From positions 1,116,001-1,180,000 of the forward strand of contig OZ037899.1 of the NCBI GenBank assembly GCA_964035575.1: 64,000 bases of DNA, written 5' to 3'. The notes beneath the pieces were generated by a model. The model saw only the letters and a program-made list of their open reading frames with translations. It did not search any database and had not been told where the DNA came from. Position 1 is the stretch's first letter; each line of letters begins with the position of its first letter. Of this stretch, positions 31,401-41,060 are shown one piece after another. This stretch comes from Rhynchopus sp. YZ270_cl-10 (lineage: Eukaryota; Euglenozoa; Diplonemea; Diplonemida; Diplonemidae). Made by a program: the position numbers and the translations under genes.

Positions 31401-32763
31401 CGAGACACCCATCTCCGACCCTTGCATTGCCGCAACTTGTCTTGTTGGCCAGGTTTGCACCGTGAAGCTGGGACAGGCAGTTTGTGAGGACCCGATCTCC
31501 GACCCTTGCATCGCCACCACTTGCCCGATCGGCCAGGTCTGCAACGTGCACCTGGGACAGGCTGTTTGCGAGACACCCATCTCCGACCCTTGCATTGCCG
31601 CAACTTGTCTTGTTGGCCAGGTTTGCACCGTGAAGCTGGGACAGGCAGTTTGTGAGGACCCGATCTCCGACCCTTGCATCGCCACCACTTGCCCGATTGG
31701 TCAGGTCTGCAACGTGCACTTGGGACAGGCAGTTTGTGAGACACCCATCTCCGACCCTTGCATCGCCACCACTTGCCTTGTTGGACAGGTTTGCACCGTG
31801 AAGCTGGGACAGGCAGTTTGTGAGGACCCGATCTCCGACCCTTGCATCGCCACCACTTGCCCGATTGGTCAGGTCTGCAACGTGCACTTGGGACAGGCAG
31901 TTTGTGAGACACCCATCTCCGACCCTTGCATCGCCACCACTTGCCTTGTTGGACAGGTTTGCACCGTGAAGCTGGGACAGGCAGTTTGTGAGGACCCGAT
32001 CTCCGACCCTTGCATCGCCACCACTTGCCCGATTGGTCAGGTCTGCAACGTGCACTTGGGACAGGCTGTTTGCGAGACACCCCTCTCCGACCCTTGCATT
32101 GCCGCAACTTGTCTTGTTGGCCAGGTTTGCACCGTGAAGCTGGGACAGGCAGTTTGTGAGGACCCGATCTCCGACCCTTGCATCGCCACCACTTGCCCGA
32201 TCGGCCAGGTCTGCAACGTGCACCTGGGACAGGCTGTTTGCGAGACACCCATCTCCGACCCTTGCATCGCCGCTACTTGCCTTGTTGGACAGGTTTGCAC
32301 CGTGAAGCTGGGACAGGCAGTTTGTGAGGACCCGATCTCCGACCCTTGCATCGCCACCACTTGCCCGATTGGTCAGGTCTGCAACGTGCACTTGGGACAG
32401 GTTGTTTGCGAGACACCCCTCTCCGACCCTTGCATTGCCGCAACTTGTCTTGTTGGCCAGGTTTGCACCGTGAAGCTGGGACAGGCAGTTTGTGAGGACC
32501 CGATCTCCGACCCTTGCATCGCCACCACTTGCCCGATCGGCCAGGTCTGCAACGTGAAGCTGGGACAGGCTGTTTGCGAGGCCCCGATCTCTCCGTGTGC
32601 GACGGTGAGGTGTATGTCTGGTTACGAGTGCACTGTTGCTGCTGACGGAAGTGCTCAGTGCACACCTGTCGACCCCTGCGCAAGGAAGACGTGCAGGAGA
32701 GGGTACAGGTGTTTGACAATCTTCCGCAGACATGCCATGTGTCTGCCATCGTGGTGGTTCTGA
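28477..32763 (+). CDS. Secreted tandem-repeat protein, 45 four-cysteine units
   Basis: 1,428 residues in one exon. A signal peptide (MRIAVVASVLCAVSA) is followed by three divergent four-Cys units. Then come 45 tandem 28-residue units (28810-32589, 84 nt each) of the type SDPCIATTCPIGQVC / NVHLGQAVCETPI. Two versions alternate (PIGQVCNVHLGQ and LVGQVCTVKLGQ), giving a 168-nt higher-order unit. Each unit has the spacing C-x4-C-x5-C-x8-C, like follistatin-N (FOLN)/EGF-like modules found in, for example, Dictyostelium spore-coat proteins. The C-terminus ends CLPSWWF. There is no membrane segment, so it is probably a disulfide-rich matrix, wall or coat protein. Units are nearly identical in DNA, which indicates recent homogenisation. 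The long open frames on the other strand are shadows of the repeat. Confidence 0.9.
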   Translation: MMSCMRIAVVASVLCAVSAQSLPKNTAGCAATLCPPSHDCKEDANQQNAYCVPSTNPCAVVRCGSGTECTVAADGSVQCTPIITPCATIKCSSGFECTIAADGSGQCTPIVSDPCIATTCPIGQVCNVHLGQAVCETPISDPCIAATCLVGQVCTVKLGQAVCEDPISDPCIATTCPIGQVCNVHLGQAVCETPISDPCIATTCLVGQVCTVKLGQAVCEDPISDPCIATTCPIGQVCNVHLGQAVCETPLSDPCIAATCLVGQVCTVKLGQAVCEDPISDPCIATTCPIGQVCNVHLGQVVCETPLSDPCIAATCLVGQVCTVKLGQAVCEDPISDPCIATTCPIGQVCNVHLGQAVCETPISDPCIAATCLVGQVCTVKLGQAVCEDPISDPCIATTCPIGQVCNVHLGQAVCETPLSDPCIAATCLVGQVCTVKLGQAVCEDPISDPCIATTCPIGQVCNVHLGQAVCETPISDPCIATTCLVGQVCTVKLGQAVCEDPISDPCIATTCPIGQVCNVHLGQAVCETPLSDPCIAATCLVGQVCTVKLGQAVCEDPISDPCIATTCPIGQVCNVHLGQAVCETPISDPCIAATCLVGQVCTVKLGQAVCEDPISDPCIATTCPIGQVCNVHLGQAVCETPISDPCIAATCLVGQVCTVKLGQAVCEDPISDPCIATTCPIGQVCNVHLGQAVCETPLSDPCIAATCLVGQVCTVKLGQAVCEDPISDPCIATTCPIGQVCNVHLGQAVCETPISDPCIATTCLVGQVCTVKLGQAVCEDPISDPCIATTCPIGQVCNVHLGQAVCETPLSDPCIAATCLVGQVCTVKLGQAVCEDPISDPCIATTCPIGQVCNVHLGQAVCETPISDPCIAATCLVGQVCTVKLGQAVCEDPISDPCIATTCPIGQVCNVHLGQAVCETPLSDPCIAATCLVGQVCTVKLGQAVCEDPISDPCIATTCPIGQVCNVHLGQAVCETPISDPCIAATCLVGQVCTVKLGQAVCEDPISDPCIATTCPIGQVCNVHLGQAVCETPISDPCIAATCLVGQVCTVKLGQAVCEDPISDPCIATTCPIGQVCNVHLGQAVCETPISDPCIATTCLVGQVCTVKLGQAVCEDPISDPCIATTCPIGQVCNVHLGQAVCETPISDPCIATTCLVGQVCTVKLGQAVCEDPISDPCIATTCPIGQVCNVHLGQAVCETPLSDPCIAATCLVGQVCTVKLGQAVCEDPISDPCIATTCPIGQVCNVHLGQAVCETPISDPCIAATCLVGQVCTVKLGQAVCEDPISDPCIATTCPIGQVCNVHLGQVVCETPLSDPCIAATCLVGQVCTVKLGQAVCEDPISDPCIATTCPIGQVCNVKLGQAVCEAPISPCATVRCMSGYECTVAADGSAQCTPVDPCARKTCRRGYRCLTIFRRHAMCLPSWWF

Positions 32764-33648
32764 GGCGTACAGTGATCTGCAATGTGTTGCTGCAGGACTG
32801 TACAGATGTTCTCTTTTATGACCGAGATGTGTGACTAGAGGGCCGTCAGGGCCAGTGCCGTTTTTCATTTTTCATTTTTCATTTTATATTTGTTTTTTTT
32901 TGTTTTTTTTTTTTTTCACCGCTATGCGTATTTGTGTTGACGTTTGTCGGTAGACACAGGGCCGATGCACTAACCTGATGACACGCGCTGTTATCGAGGT
33001 ATGAACTATGGTCACTGAATAGGCTGATTTAACAACGTCTTCGCAAGCCGCATCTGCTTTTCCACGCTTCTTTGTTGAGTTTGCGCTTTTGCGCGTTTAT
33101 TTTATTTTCGTTTTGCACCCATCTCTTTGTCATGCTTCACTCGGGATGCTGTCCCGTGGTACTGTGTTATGGTTGCTGTCTCTTGAATTTGTTTGTGCAC
33201 AAATATGACTTGTTCACGAGTCCACTGTGTGGGTGCAAACGAGGGACACAATGGAACACTCGTAGCATGCATTTGATTGGTGTGTGTGTGTTTTTGTTTT
33301 TTCTTTTTGCTCCCTTTTTGCTCCCGTCACCCATGATGCTACCTTGACTCTGTCAGTGTGCTGTCTCGATAGCACAGTGCTTTTGACAAGAAAGGTTCGT
33401 GACGCTCCCTTGACCCTCTGTTCCGTATGGGACAGTGCAATCAAATGATGAAAAAAAGCCGCTTTGTTTTTTGGTCTTTTATTCCCCAGCTATCACTGTG
33501 TGTTCATCTGACCGATGAGTGGAAGCAGGCAGAAGGCATACTAGACATGAACCACTAAAAGTACAGACAGCATGGTTACAGGCCCACTGCCACGAGAGGG
33601 CTTTGTATGGCAAGCCACATTTCTTGCTCCGCAGGCTGCACTGTCTCT
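32764..33648. other. Intergenic stretch with a decayed copy of the 37.7-kb segment
   Basis: 32930-33220 matches 37690-38150 in blocks, including a CGTCTTCGCAAGCCGCATCT region and GTTTGTGCACA. It is more degraded here and has no continuous frame. The segment may be the remnant of a duplicated exon. Confidence 0.45.
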
Positions 33649-33703
33649 AAACCAGCTCCACTTTTCACCCCCATACAGAATTATCAACACAACGAAACAA
33701 AAC

Positions 33704-35638
33704 ATGATGTTGTGCATGCGTATTGCGGTTGTTGCTTCAGTGCTGTGTGCTGTGTCGGCACAGAGCCTGCCAAAGAACACAGCGGGGTGTGCTGCCACAC
33801 TGTGCCCACCTGCCCACGACTGTACGGAGGACGCAAACCAGCAGAACGCTTACTGTGTGCCGTCCACAAACCCGTGTGCTGTGGTGCGGTGCGGCTCTGG
33901 TACTGAGTGCACTGTTGCCGCAGATGGGTCTGTGCAGTGCACACCCATCATCACCCCTTGCGCGACCATCAAGTGCTCGTCTGGTTTCGAGTGCACGATT
34001 GCTGCTGACGGCAGCGGACAGTGCACACCTATCATCACACCTTGCGCGACCATCAAGTGCTCGTCTGGTTTCGAGTGCACGATTGCTGCTGACGGCAGCG
34101 GACAGTGCACGCCTATCATCACCCCTTGCGCGACCATCAAGTGCTCGTCTGGTTTCGAGTGCACGATTGCTGCTGACGGCAGCGGACAGTGCACACCTAT
34201 CATCACCCCTTGCGCGACCATCAAGTGCTCGTCTGGTTTCGAGTGCACGATTGCTGCTGACGGCAGCGGACAGTGCACACCTATCATCACCCCTTGCGCA
34301 ACCATCAAGTGCTCGTCTGGTTTCGAGTGCACGATTGCTGCTGACGGCAGCGGACAGTGCACACCTATCATCACCCCTTGCGCGACCATCAAGTGCTCGT
34401 CTGGTTTCGAGTGCACGATTGCTGCTGACGGCAGTGGACAGTGCACACCTATCATCACACCTTGCGCGACCATCAAGTGCTCGTCTGGTTTCGAGTGCAC
34501 GATTGCTGCTGACGGCAGTGGACAGTGCACACCTATCATCACCCCTTGCGCAACCATCAAGTGCTCGTCTGGTTTCGAGTGCACGATTGCTGCTGACGGC
34601 AGCGGACAGTGCACACCTATCATCACACCTTGCGCGACCATCAAGTGCTCGTCTGGTTTCGAGTGCACGATTGCTGCTGACGGCAGCGGACAGTGCACAC
34701 CTATCATCACCCCTTGCGCGACCATCAAGTGCTCGTCTGGTTTCGAGTGCACGATTGCTGCTGACGGCAGCGGACAGTGCACGCCTATCATCACCCCTTG
34801 CGCGACCATCAAGTGCTCGTCTGGTTTCGAGTGCACGATTGCTGCTGACGGCAGCGGACAGTGCACACCTATCATCACCCCTTGCGCGACCATCAAGTGC
34901 TCGTCTGGTTTCGAGTGCACGATTGCTGCTGACGGCAGCGGACAGTGCACACCTATCATCACCCCTTGCGCAACCATCAAGTGCTCGTCTGGTTTCGAGT
35001 GCACGATTGCTGCTGACGGCAGCGGACAGTGCACACCTATCATCACACCTTGCGCGACCATCAAGTGCTCGTCTGGTTTCGAGTGCACGATTGCTGCTGA
35101 CGGCAGCGGACAGTGCACACCTATCATCACCCCTTGCGCGACCATCAAGTGCTCGTCTGGTTTCGAGTGCACGATTGCTGCTGACGGCAGCGGACAGTGC
35201 ACACCTATCATCACACCTTGCGCGACCATCAAGTGCTCGTCTGGTTTCGAGTGCACGATTGCTGCTGACGGCAGTGGACAGTGCACACCTATCATCACAC
35301 CTTGCGCGACCATCAAGTGCTCGTCTGGTTTCGAGTGCACGATTGCTGCTGACGGCAGCGGACAGTGCACGCCTATCATCACCCCTTGCGCGACCATCAA
35401 GTGCTCGTCTGGTTTCGAGTGCACGATTGCTGCTGACGGCAGTGGACAGTGCACACCTATCATCACCCCTTGCGCGACCATCAAGTGCTCGTCTGGTTTC
35501 GAGTGCACGATTGCTGCTGACGGCAGCGGACAGTGCACACCAATCGACCCCTGCACAACCACGACATGCCAGGATGGCTACAGATGCGTGGTCATCTTCC
35601 AAACGCACCCCGTCTGCCTGCCGTCGTGGTGGTTCTGA
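33704..35638 (+). CDS. Secreted tandem-repeat protein, 19 four-cysteine units (paralogue)
   Basis: 644 residues in one exon. The first 110 or so residues, including the signal peptide, match the 28477 gene almost exactly (MMLCMRIAVVASVLCAVSA). The array differs: 19 copies of a 28-residue unit of the type ITPCATIKCSSGFEC / TIAADGSGQCTPI (33950-35545, C-x4-C-x5-C-x9-C). That unit is present only once in the first gene. The C-terminus again ends CLPSWWF. The two genes are tandem duplicates in which a different unit was amplified. Likely secreted and structural; no partner can be named. An in-frame extension to 33572 exists, but the conserved ATG and signal peptide support 33704. Confidence 0.9.
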   Translation: MMLCMRIAVVASVLCAVSAQSLPKNTAGCAATLCPPAHDCTEDANQQNAYCVPSTNPCAVVRCGSGTECTVAADGSVQCTPIITPCATIKCSSGFECTIAADGSGQCTPIITPCATIKCSSGFECTIAADGSGQCTPIITPCATIKCSSGFECTIAADGSGQCTPIITPCATIKCSSGFECTIAADGSGQCTPIITPCATIKCSSGFECTIAADGSGQCTPIITPCATIKCSSGFECTIAADGSGQCTPIITPCATIKCSSGFECTIAADGSGQCTPIITPCATIKCSSGFECTIAADGSGQCTPIITPCATIKCSSGFECTIAADGSGQCTPIITPCATIKCSSGFECTIAADGSGQCTPIITPCATIKCSSGFECTIAADGSGQCTPIITPCATIKCSSGFECTIAADGSGQCTPIITPCATIKCSSGFECTIAADGSGQCTPIITPCATIKCSSGFECTIAADGSGQCTPIITPCATIKCSSGFECTIAADGSGQCTPIITPCATIKCSSGFECTIAADGSGQCTPIITPCATIKCSSGFECTIAADGSGQCTPIITPCATIKCSSGFECTIAADGSGQCTPIITPCATIKCSSGFECTIAADGSGQCTPIDPCTTTTCQDGYRCVVIFQTHPVCLPSWWF

Positions 35639-36117
35639 TGAACCTTTACGCTGTCGTGTCCATGCACGGACATACAAGCTGATTAGATCTACTTTATTTA
35701 GCCAATGGGGGCTCCCTAAAACATGTTAAAAAATCGCAAAAAAGTTCAAAAAGTGTTTTTTACCTTTGCCAAAACTGAGATACAAAGGGGAAAAAAATGT
35801 TTTTTCCCAGCAAAAACTGAGAAATAGCCGGGAAAAAAATGTTTTCGAATGTTTTAGGGACCCTCGGACTACGGACCCTCCCGCCCCACTTTCCAGCTAT
35901 TTTGACTTATAGAAAGGGACTCTCGCAATTTTTTTTTTCCGCCTATATAGGGCTAATTTCGACGATTTGAGGCCGTTAAAACCAGAATTTGACACTTTTG
36001 AGCATCTGTGGGGGTCTAAAACGTGGTTTCGCGCACCCGAAATTTCGTGGTTTTTACTTGGGAAAATGCCCATTTCAACCCAAATTTTCGGTTTTTCTGG
36101 CCCGAAAGTCGAAAAAA
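35639..36117. repeat. Repeat D copy 1 and flanks
   Basis: 35915-36070 matches 40490-40635: GGGCTAATTTCGACGATTTG, GCATCTGTGGGGGTCTAAAA and ACCCGAAATTTCGTGG. Shorter traces lie at 40930-40990, 42650-42740 and 59040-59070. No gene. Confidence 0.65.
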
Positions 36118-36215
36118 AAAGCGCCGGGGGGCTTCGCCCCCCGAACCCCCCATTGGGGGGCTTTGCCCCCCAAACCCCCCACTGGGGGGCGTAAAGCATA
36201 CGCCCCCCAGACCCC
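36118..36215. repeat. Tandem C/G-run hairpins
   Basis: Three successive units with GGGGGGCTTCGCCCCCC-like hairpins separated by AACCCCCCA. The sequence could fold as hairpins or quadruplex-type structures. Confidence 0.75.
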
Positions 36216-36259
36216 CCTATGCAATTGAGGGCCTGCGGCGCAGTTCGGAGCTCTTGGTC

Positions 36260-36535
36260 ATACCGAACTGGAATGTTAAATGTGGATGTTATTGTGCTTG
36301 CAGCGTTGTTCCTTGCCATCATGCGGCATCAGACCTCATGCAGCAGAACACTACGGTGTCCAGCATCGGCAGTGCGTACACATCGGTGAAGGATTTTATC
36401 GACGTGACGTGGAACACGGACGACGTCTGGCATTTACGGGTTCAGTACAAGTGTGAGCAGTGCGAACGCACTAACGATTTTGCGACGAGGCGGCAGCGAT
36501 ACCTTTCTCCTCTTCCCGGTGCAGGGTGGATCCTT
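36260..36535 (+). pseudogene. Coding-like fragment with Cys pairs
   Basis: A frame in this stretch has coding-like composition and reads through NWNVKCGCYCACS, SVKDFIDVTWNTDDVW and YKCEQCERTNDFATRRQRYL. It lacks a start and is bounded by repeats on both sides (C/G hairpins before, repeat A after). It is best treated as a stranded exon or gene fragment. The family is not recognised. Confidence 0.35.
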
Positions 36536-36596
36536 ATTTTCGCTGAAAATCCGAGATTTTTTTTCGTTTTATTTTCCTCTCCTGTTTTTGAGATTT

Positions 36597-37240
36597 TCCC
36601 GCGCAGGCCTGACGCTAACTTTCGGGTTTTTAGGAAATCCTGGGGGGTTGATGGTTTGTCCGCGAGCGCAGCGAGTCGAAAAATTGAGTGACCGTCGGAA
36701 AAGAAAACGAACAAGCAGGTTGGGACCTGTACTGAGGCAGAATAGTGGTGTTTTTTTACACATCTCATCTATCGCAGAACTAAACCCCAGGGAAATATAG
36801 GTTTTGGGGGTTTTCGCTGAAACTCGGTCATTACTCGGTCGAGCCCAACCCAGCTCGTTCGGGCCTCCGGCAGAACGTGAGAATTCCTCGATTATCCTAC
36901 TGCGGAGTTCGACACTACATTGATATTTGCAATGGGCACACGCAGTATCAGTAATCTCAATACATTTACAAAAGAAACGGCGGTCATGGCACCCATGGCG
37001 AAGCAACGGTACGCAACATTTCGAAAAATTGCGCTCAAATTGCACGTTTTTAGTGCCAAACTATGTCACGCGAAGGGTGGGTTGCAAGCTTGCGCCGAAG
37101 GCGTACGGTGCACTACTTTTATTCTCTCGCCATACTGCATGCTTCCTTTTCCTTCGGCGTTTGACCCCAATTAACTCGCGTTCTGTACTGCGCCCTCTGA
37201 TAAGGGTAGTACTTTCTAGAAACATTCTGAAGTCTGTTTT
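36597..37240 (+). repeat. Repeat A, longest plus copy
   Basis: It runs from GCGCAGGCCTGACGCTAACT through CCTCCGGCAGAACGTGAGAA and GCGAAGCAACGGTACGCAAC to TTTCTAGAAACATTCTGAAG. The inverted partner is 41793-42511. No open frame is shared between copies, so it is probably a non-coding element. Confidence 0.75.
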
Positions 37241-37620
37241 TGACACACAATCGGGGTGGGTGGGCCATAATTTGCTCAACCAGTCGAAAATTGGGATTTT
37301 TCTGAAATTTGCATTGTGCCCAGCAAAAATCGTCGTTTTTTTTGAAGAATTTTCCAAAAAATATGCTATACCCCCTATGACTGGACCCAACTCCCCTCAC
37401 TATTTTTTCCCTCTTTTTTGACCCAGAAACCACGCGCTTTTTGAACCTTTTTATCCAAAATACTCCTTTTTAGGGAGCCCCCAATATAAAAAATGAACGT
37501 TTTGTCATGACACCGAATGTGTGTATCAAGTAGCCCATCTGGGTGTTGTTTCTATCACTGGGTGTGCACAGCGAGTCACACCTTCATCTTCAAGTTTTCA
37601 TTGTTCCCAAAAGTTATGGG

Positions 37621-37663
37621 GTGATTGGAGGTGGTTTTACTCTTTAAAAGTACCTCCAATCAC
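37621..37663. repeat. Perfect 12-bp inverted repeat hairpin
   Basis: GTGATTGGAGGT and ACCTCCAATCAC flank a 19-nt loop. Confidence 0.7.
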
Positions 37664-37689
37664 ACCTAATTTACTGCTATTTTGAGAGA

Positions 37690-38213
37690 CTAGCTGCGTC
37701 TTTGTGCTGACGTACATCGCCATACGGACATTGTTGCTGCCTCTGACGACATTGCTGTTTTCAGAGCAGGAGCGACGACCACTGAACAAGGTAGATGTAA
37801 CCACGTCAGCACAAGCTGCAGCTGCTTTTTCCAACTTTCTTGCCTTTTCAACGAAAGAAACGAGTTCCGTGAAATACCGAGAAAAGCAAGAGACTGTGTT
37901 CAGGCGGCGACTTACGTGTAAGTCAAGCCTTTCCACACTCTCCTCTGCGAAGTGGTTTTCCTCTCGTTCCTGTTTGCTTTACCTATTATTTGTTCGCATT
38001 TCCCACTCGCTCCACTTCTCTCTTTTTTGCTTTTTCCCATTGTTTACATTACCCTCTCTTTGTCATGCTGCACTCGGGATGCCTCTCCCGTATTGTGTCT
38101 TTGCTGCTGTTTCTTTAATTCGTTTGTGCACAGATGTGACTCAACGTCTCCGCAAACTAACTGAGATCAACAGTGAAACACAGACACAGCATACATTTTT
38201 TTCTGGTGACTAA
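37690..38213 (+). pseudogene. Gene-like segment, homologous to 32930-33220
   Basis: A frame starting at 37704 encodes IAIRTLLLPLTTLLFSEQER and VDVTTSAQAAAAFSNF before entering low-complexity pyrimidine sequence. A possible acceptor (GTTTGTGCACAG) near 38135 precedes a short coding-like tail. The homologous but degraded copy near 33 kb suggests a duplicated gene fragment. No family is recognised; whether it is expressed is unknown. Confidence 0.3.
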
Positions 38214-38250
38214 GCACGAGGAGGCTTAGGGTCATCTTACGAACTTTTCT
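38213..38250 (+). repeat. H-hairpin copy 2
   Basis: GGTGACTAAGCACGAGGAGG, then CTTAGGGTCATCTTAC and a T-rich tail. It lies 400 bp before the reticulon gene. Confidence 0.65.
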
Positions 38251-38651
38251 ATTTCTTTTTTCCTAGTGTCCCATGCGTCCGCCAATGAACGGTGAGGCGT
38301 GTTTGCACTTTCGATCTCTCTTTTTGTTTTGCTGCTCCCATTCCCCATTCCCCATCCCACATGCTCGAAGGGCATTTGTCCTAAAAGATACACCATCGCA
38401 CTTTTCGCATATTTTATTTAAAAAAAATCAACTATCATAACCGAGAAAAGTTAAGTAACGATTAATGTTCCTTAATTTTATCGTTTTTTGGTGCTTATTA
38501 TCGTGCCTGAACGTTCCTTAACAGATGTGAGGTCGGCATTGCCATACCCGACCATTTGTCTCGGTTAAGTATCGGTTACAGTATTACCTCCACATAGTAC
38601 CCACACACACCCGCACCAGGCGTATAACCCCAACCGCAACCACCTTTCACA
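38251..38651. other. Upstream region of the reticulon gene
   Basis: No gene or repeat was recognised. The last 60 bases are C/A-rich (ACCCACACACACCCGCACCA) and may be the leader. Confidence 0.5.
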
Positions 38652-39860
38652 ATGCAGTTCATCACCGATCTCTCTGCGAGTGTGTCGAAGTCCTCGAAGC
38701 AGGACCTTACCCTGTGGAGGGACCCCAAGGCCTCGGGTGTCGTGTTCGCCGCAGGTCTGCTTGCCTTCTACTTCGTATGTTTTGTTGCCATGCTCAACAC
38801 TTCAAAAATTTTAAAAATAAATTTGTAATGTTTCAAAAAAAAAAAAAAAAAAAAAAAAAATCCCGTTTTCGCAGCTTGTCTTCCTTGAGTACGACTTCCT
38901 GACGCTGGCGCTCCGTCTGTTCCAGCTCTTCATGGTTGGTGCGCTTGTTGCAAGGTATGGTGAGGTAGAAGTGTGTTCTGTTCCAGCGATTGTTTTGTGT
39001 ACCAAAGGTACACTGTCATGAGCGGGCTTTGGTCTAGCGGACCCCTCGGGTCTTGGGATGTGGCAAGTCTTTTTGTTGCGCATGATTCTGCTGAAGTGTT
39101 TAGGCGAAACGTATACCACACACACACACACACAGCTTCCTGAAGGTGCAGGTGCCCGCCAAGGACAAGGAGACCCTCGAGAACCTGCTCTCCAGCCACA
39201 GCACCGCCATCACCTCTGTGATCGTCGCCAAGGGGTCTGAGGCACTCCTCTTCATCAACAAGGTCGTGCGTTGGGAGGACAAGCCGCTCAGCGCACAGGC
39301 CTTCTTCGGGTCCATCGTCGCGTCGTGGGTATGTGTGGGGTTCATTGGTTGGGCTTGGGATAGATGCACGGTAACTATGCACCCTGGATACCGCTCAACA
39401 TCAGGCTGTTTGCATATTCCTTTGAAATGCACTTTACATGGTTTCATGCAACCTGCGTAAATAAACATAGAATGTTAGGGTCAACGAAGGATTAAAGGTT
39501 GTACAGTGGTCTCTTTGTTGTGAAGGCCACTACATGGATAATGTCCCTCCCCCACAACCGCTTTATTCACCCCACCGCACACCACACACACCCACACAGC
39601 TGCTGAACATGTTCTCCGTTACCTCCCTCGCGTTCCTCGCGTGGATTGTGGCCTTCAGCGTGCCGATGTTCTTCGACAAGTTCAGCGACGCCCCGTGGAT
39701 GGTGAACGCCAAGAAGGCCGTCGAGGTGAACGTGAAGAAGGTATGTCATCTTGGGCCTGGAATCTTACCCCCAAACAAATCGGACAACCTGCCACGACAC
39801 TGCACACAGGTCCCCGCCCTCTCCAAGGCTCTCGGGTACGACGAGAAGAAGACCGAGTGA
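38652..39860 (+). CDS. Reticulon-domain protein (ER membrane shaping), five exons
   Basis: Exons 38652-38774, 38875-38954, 39136-39328, 39600-39740 and 39810-39860 join to 588 nt, 195 residues. Donors are GTATGT or GTATGG and acceptors CAG. Three of the four acceptors are preceded by CA-rich rather than pyrimidine-rich sequence. The N-terminus has the reticulon signature DLTLWRDPKASGVVFAAGLL and two long hydrophobic segments follow, roughly residues 29-65 and 127-160, separated by a hydrophilic loop. Reticulons insert as wedges in the ER membrane and make tubules. The tail ends KKTE, not a canonical KKXX-COOH. All intron phases are compatible and no other frame accounts for the exons, so I am confident. 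Confidence 0.92.
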
Positions 39861-40257
39861 TTCCAGCGAATACCAAAACCACTGTCTCTGCTTCAATGAA
39901 AAGGGCCGCGTGCCATAAGGATGCAACCATTAGAAGGAAAAAAAAAAGATATTTTAAAAAAAAATGGCTGGGGATGGAAAACGTTGGATTAGAGACAGCA
40001 TAGGAATCTGGCCTTTAGGAAATAGCAAAAATTAAAACAAAGCAGCAAAAATTCAACATTTTTTTTTTTCTTTTCGTAATTGATTCAGTGTGTGTTTTCT
40101 TGAAAGAGAAGGGGATCTTTAGCACACTATATGTACAGCAAAAAATTAGCAAAAAAAAAAAAAAGACAAAATAAAAACAAAACAAACGTATTTTCTTGCA
40201 TATTTAGGGATAGGGGGATTTGGGATGAGGCCAAAATATGTTGTTGAATGGGTAAAA
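39861..40257. other. Intergenic stretch
   Basis: A/T-rich 3' flank of the reticulon gene with A-runs. Nothing else recognised. Confidence 0.5.
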
Positions 40258-40489
40258 GCACGGATGCTGCCAGATCTGGCCAGATTTGGGGGCCAATTTC
40301 CCAGATCTGGCTCGTTTTCCAGATGTGGAGATCTTGTTTCCAGATCTGGCCAGATCTGGCCAGATCTGGGAATCTGGGAAAATTTTTTTTTCAAAAAAAA
40401 AAAAAAAACCCCCAGATCTGGCCAGATCTGGAAATCTGGCCAGTTTTTTTTTTTTCTCAGATTTCTGGCTATTGTCTCCCAGGGAAAGG

Positions 40490-41060
40490 GACTCTCGAAT
40501 TTTTTTTTTCGCCCCAAAATAGGGCTAATTTCGACGATTTGAGGCCATTTAAAGCAAAATTTGGCACTTTTGAGCATCTGTGGGGGTCTAAAACGTGGTT
40601 TTGCGAACCCGAAATTTCGTGGTTTTTACCAAAGACAAGTCGATTTTTGAAAAATCTCAAAAAAAAAAATTTTTTTTTTCCGGGAAAATTTTGACCCCTG
40701 AGTAGGGTTTTTGTGCACCAAAAAGTGCAAAAAAACGCAAGAGTCGGGTGTTTTGACGATCTGGGGTACCGCCATATGCACTACAGGGGCCCACAATTTC
40801 GACTTTTTCTTAGCAATTTCCTTCATAATTTTTTTTTTCCGATTTTGGCAAAGGCAAATCTCAGGCAAAAAAAATTCACCCCTGATAGTGGGTCCTTGGG
40901 TGTCCAGATGCCAAAAACACAAAATTTTTGATGTTTTGACCATCTGTGGGCGCCTAAAACGCACTTCTCTGCCCAAAAAAATGAATATCGATTTTTCCTT
41001 AGCGTTTTTATAGCCGTGATTTTTGGGTATTTTTTCGCAAAGGGAAAAAAAAAATATCAA
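40490..41060. repeat. Repeat D copy 2 and diverged relatives
   Basis: 40490-40635 closely matches 35915-36070. Weaker restatements (TTTTGACCATCTGTGGGCGC, CGCACTTCTCTGCCC) follow to about 40990. Confidence 0.6.

Noticed and set aside
28810-32589. CRISPR array
   Set aside because: The regular 84-nt repeats have no unique spacers and are in frame within a secreted-protein gene of an intron-bearing genome.
28510-32868. Very long open frame on the minus strand through the first repeat-protein gene, and similar ones at 33737-35677 and 33850-35562
   Set aside because: Shadows of the 84-nt repeat: a stop-free unit stays open when repeated. Only the plus frame has a signal peptide, regular cysteines and a conserved paralogue.
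36023-36691. A 222-residue gene across this whole span
   Set aside because: Its first part crosses repeat D and C/G hairpins and its last part repeat A; only 36260-36535 looks coding.
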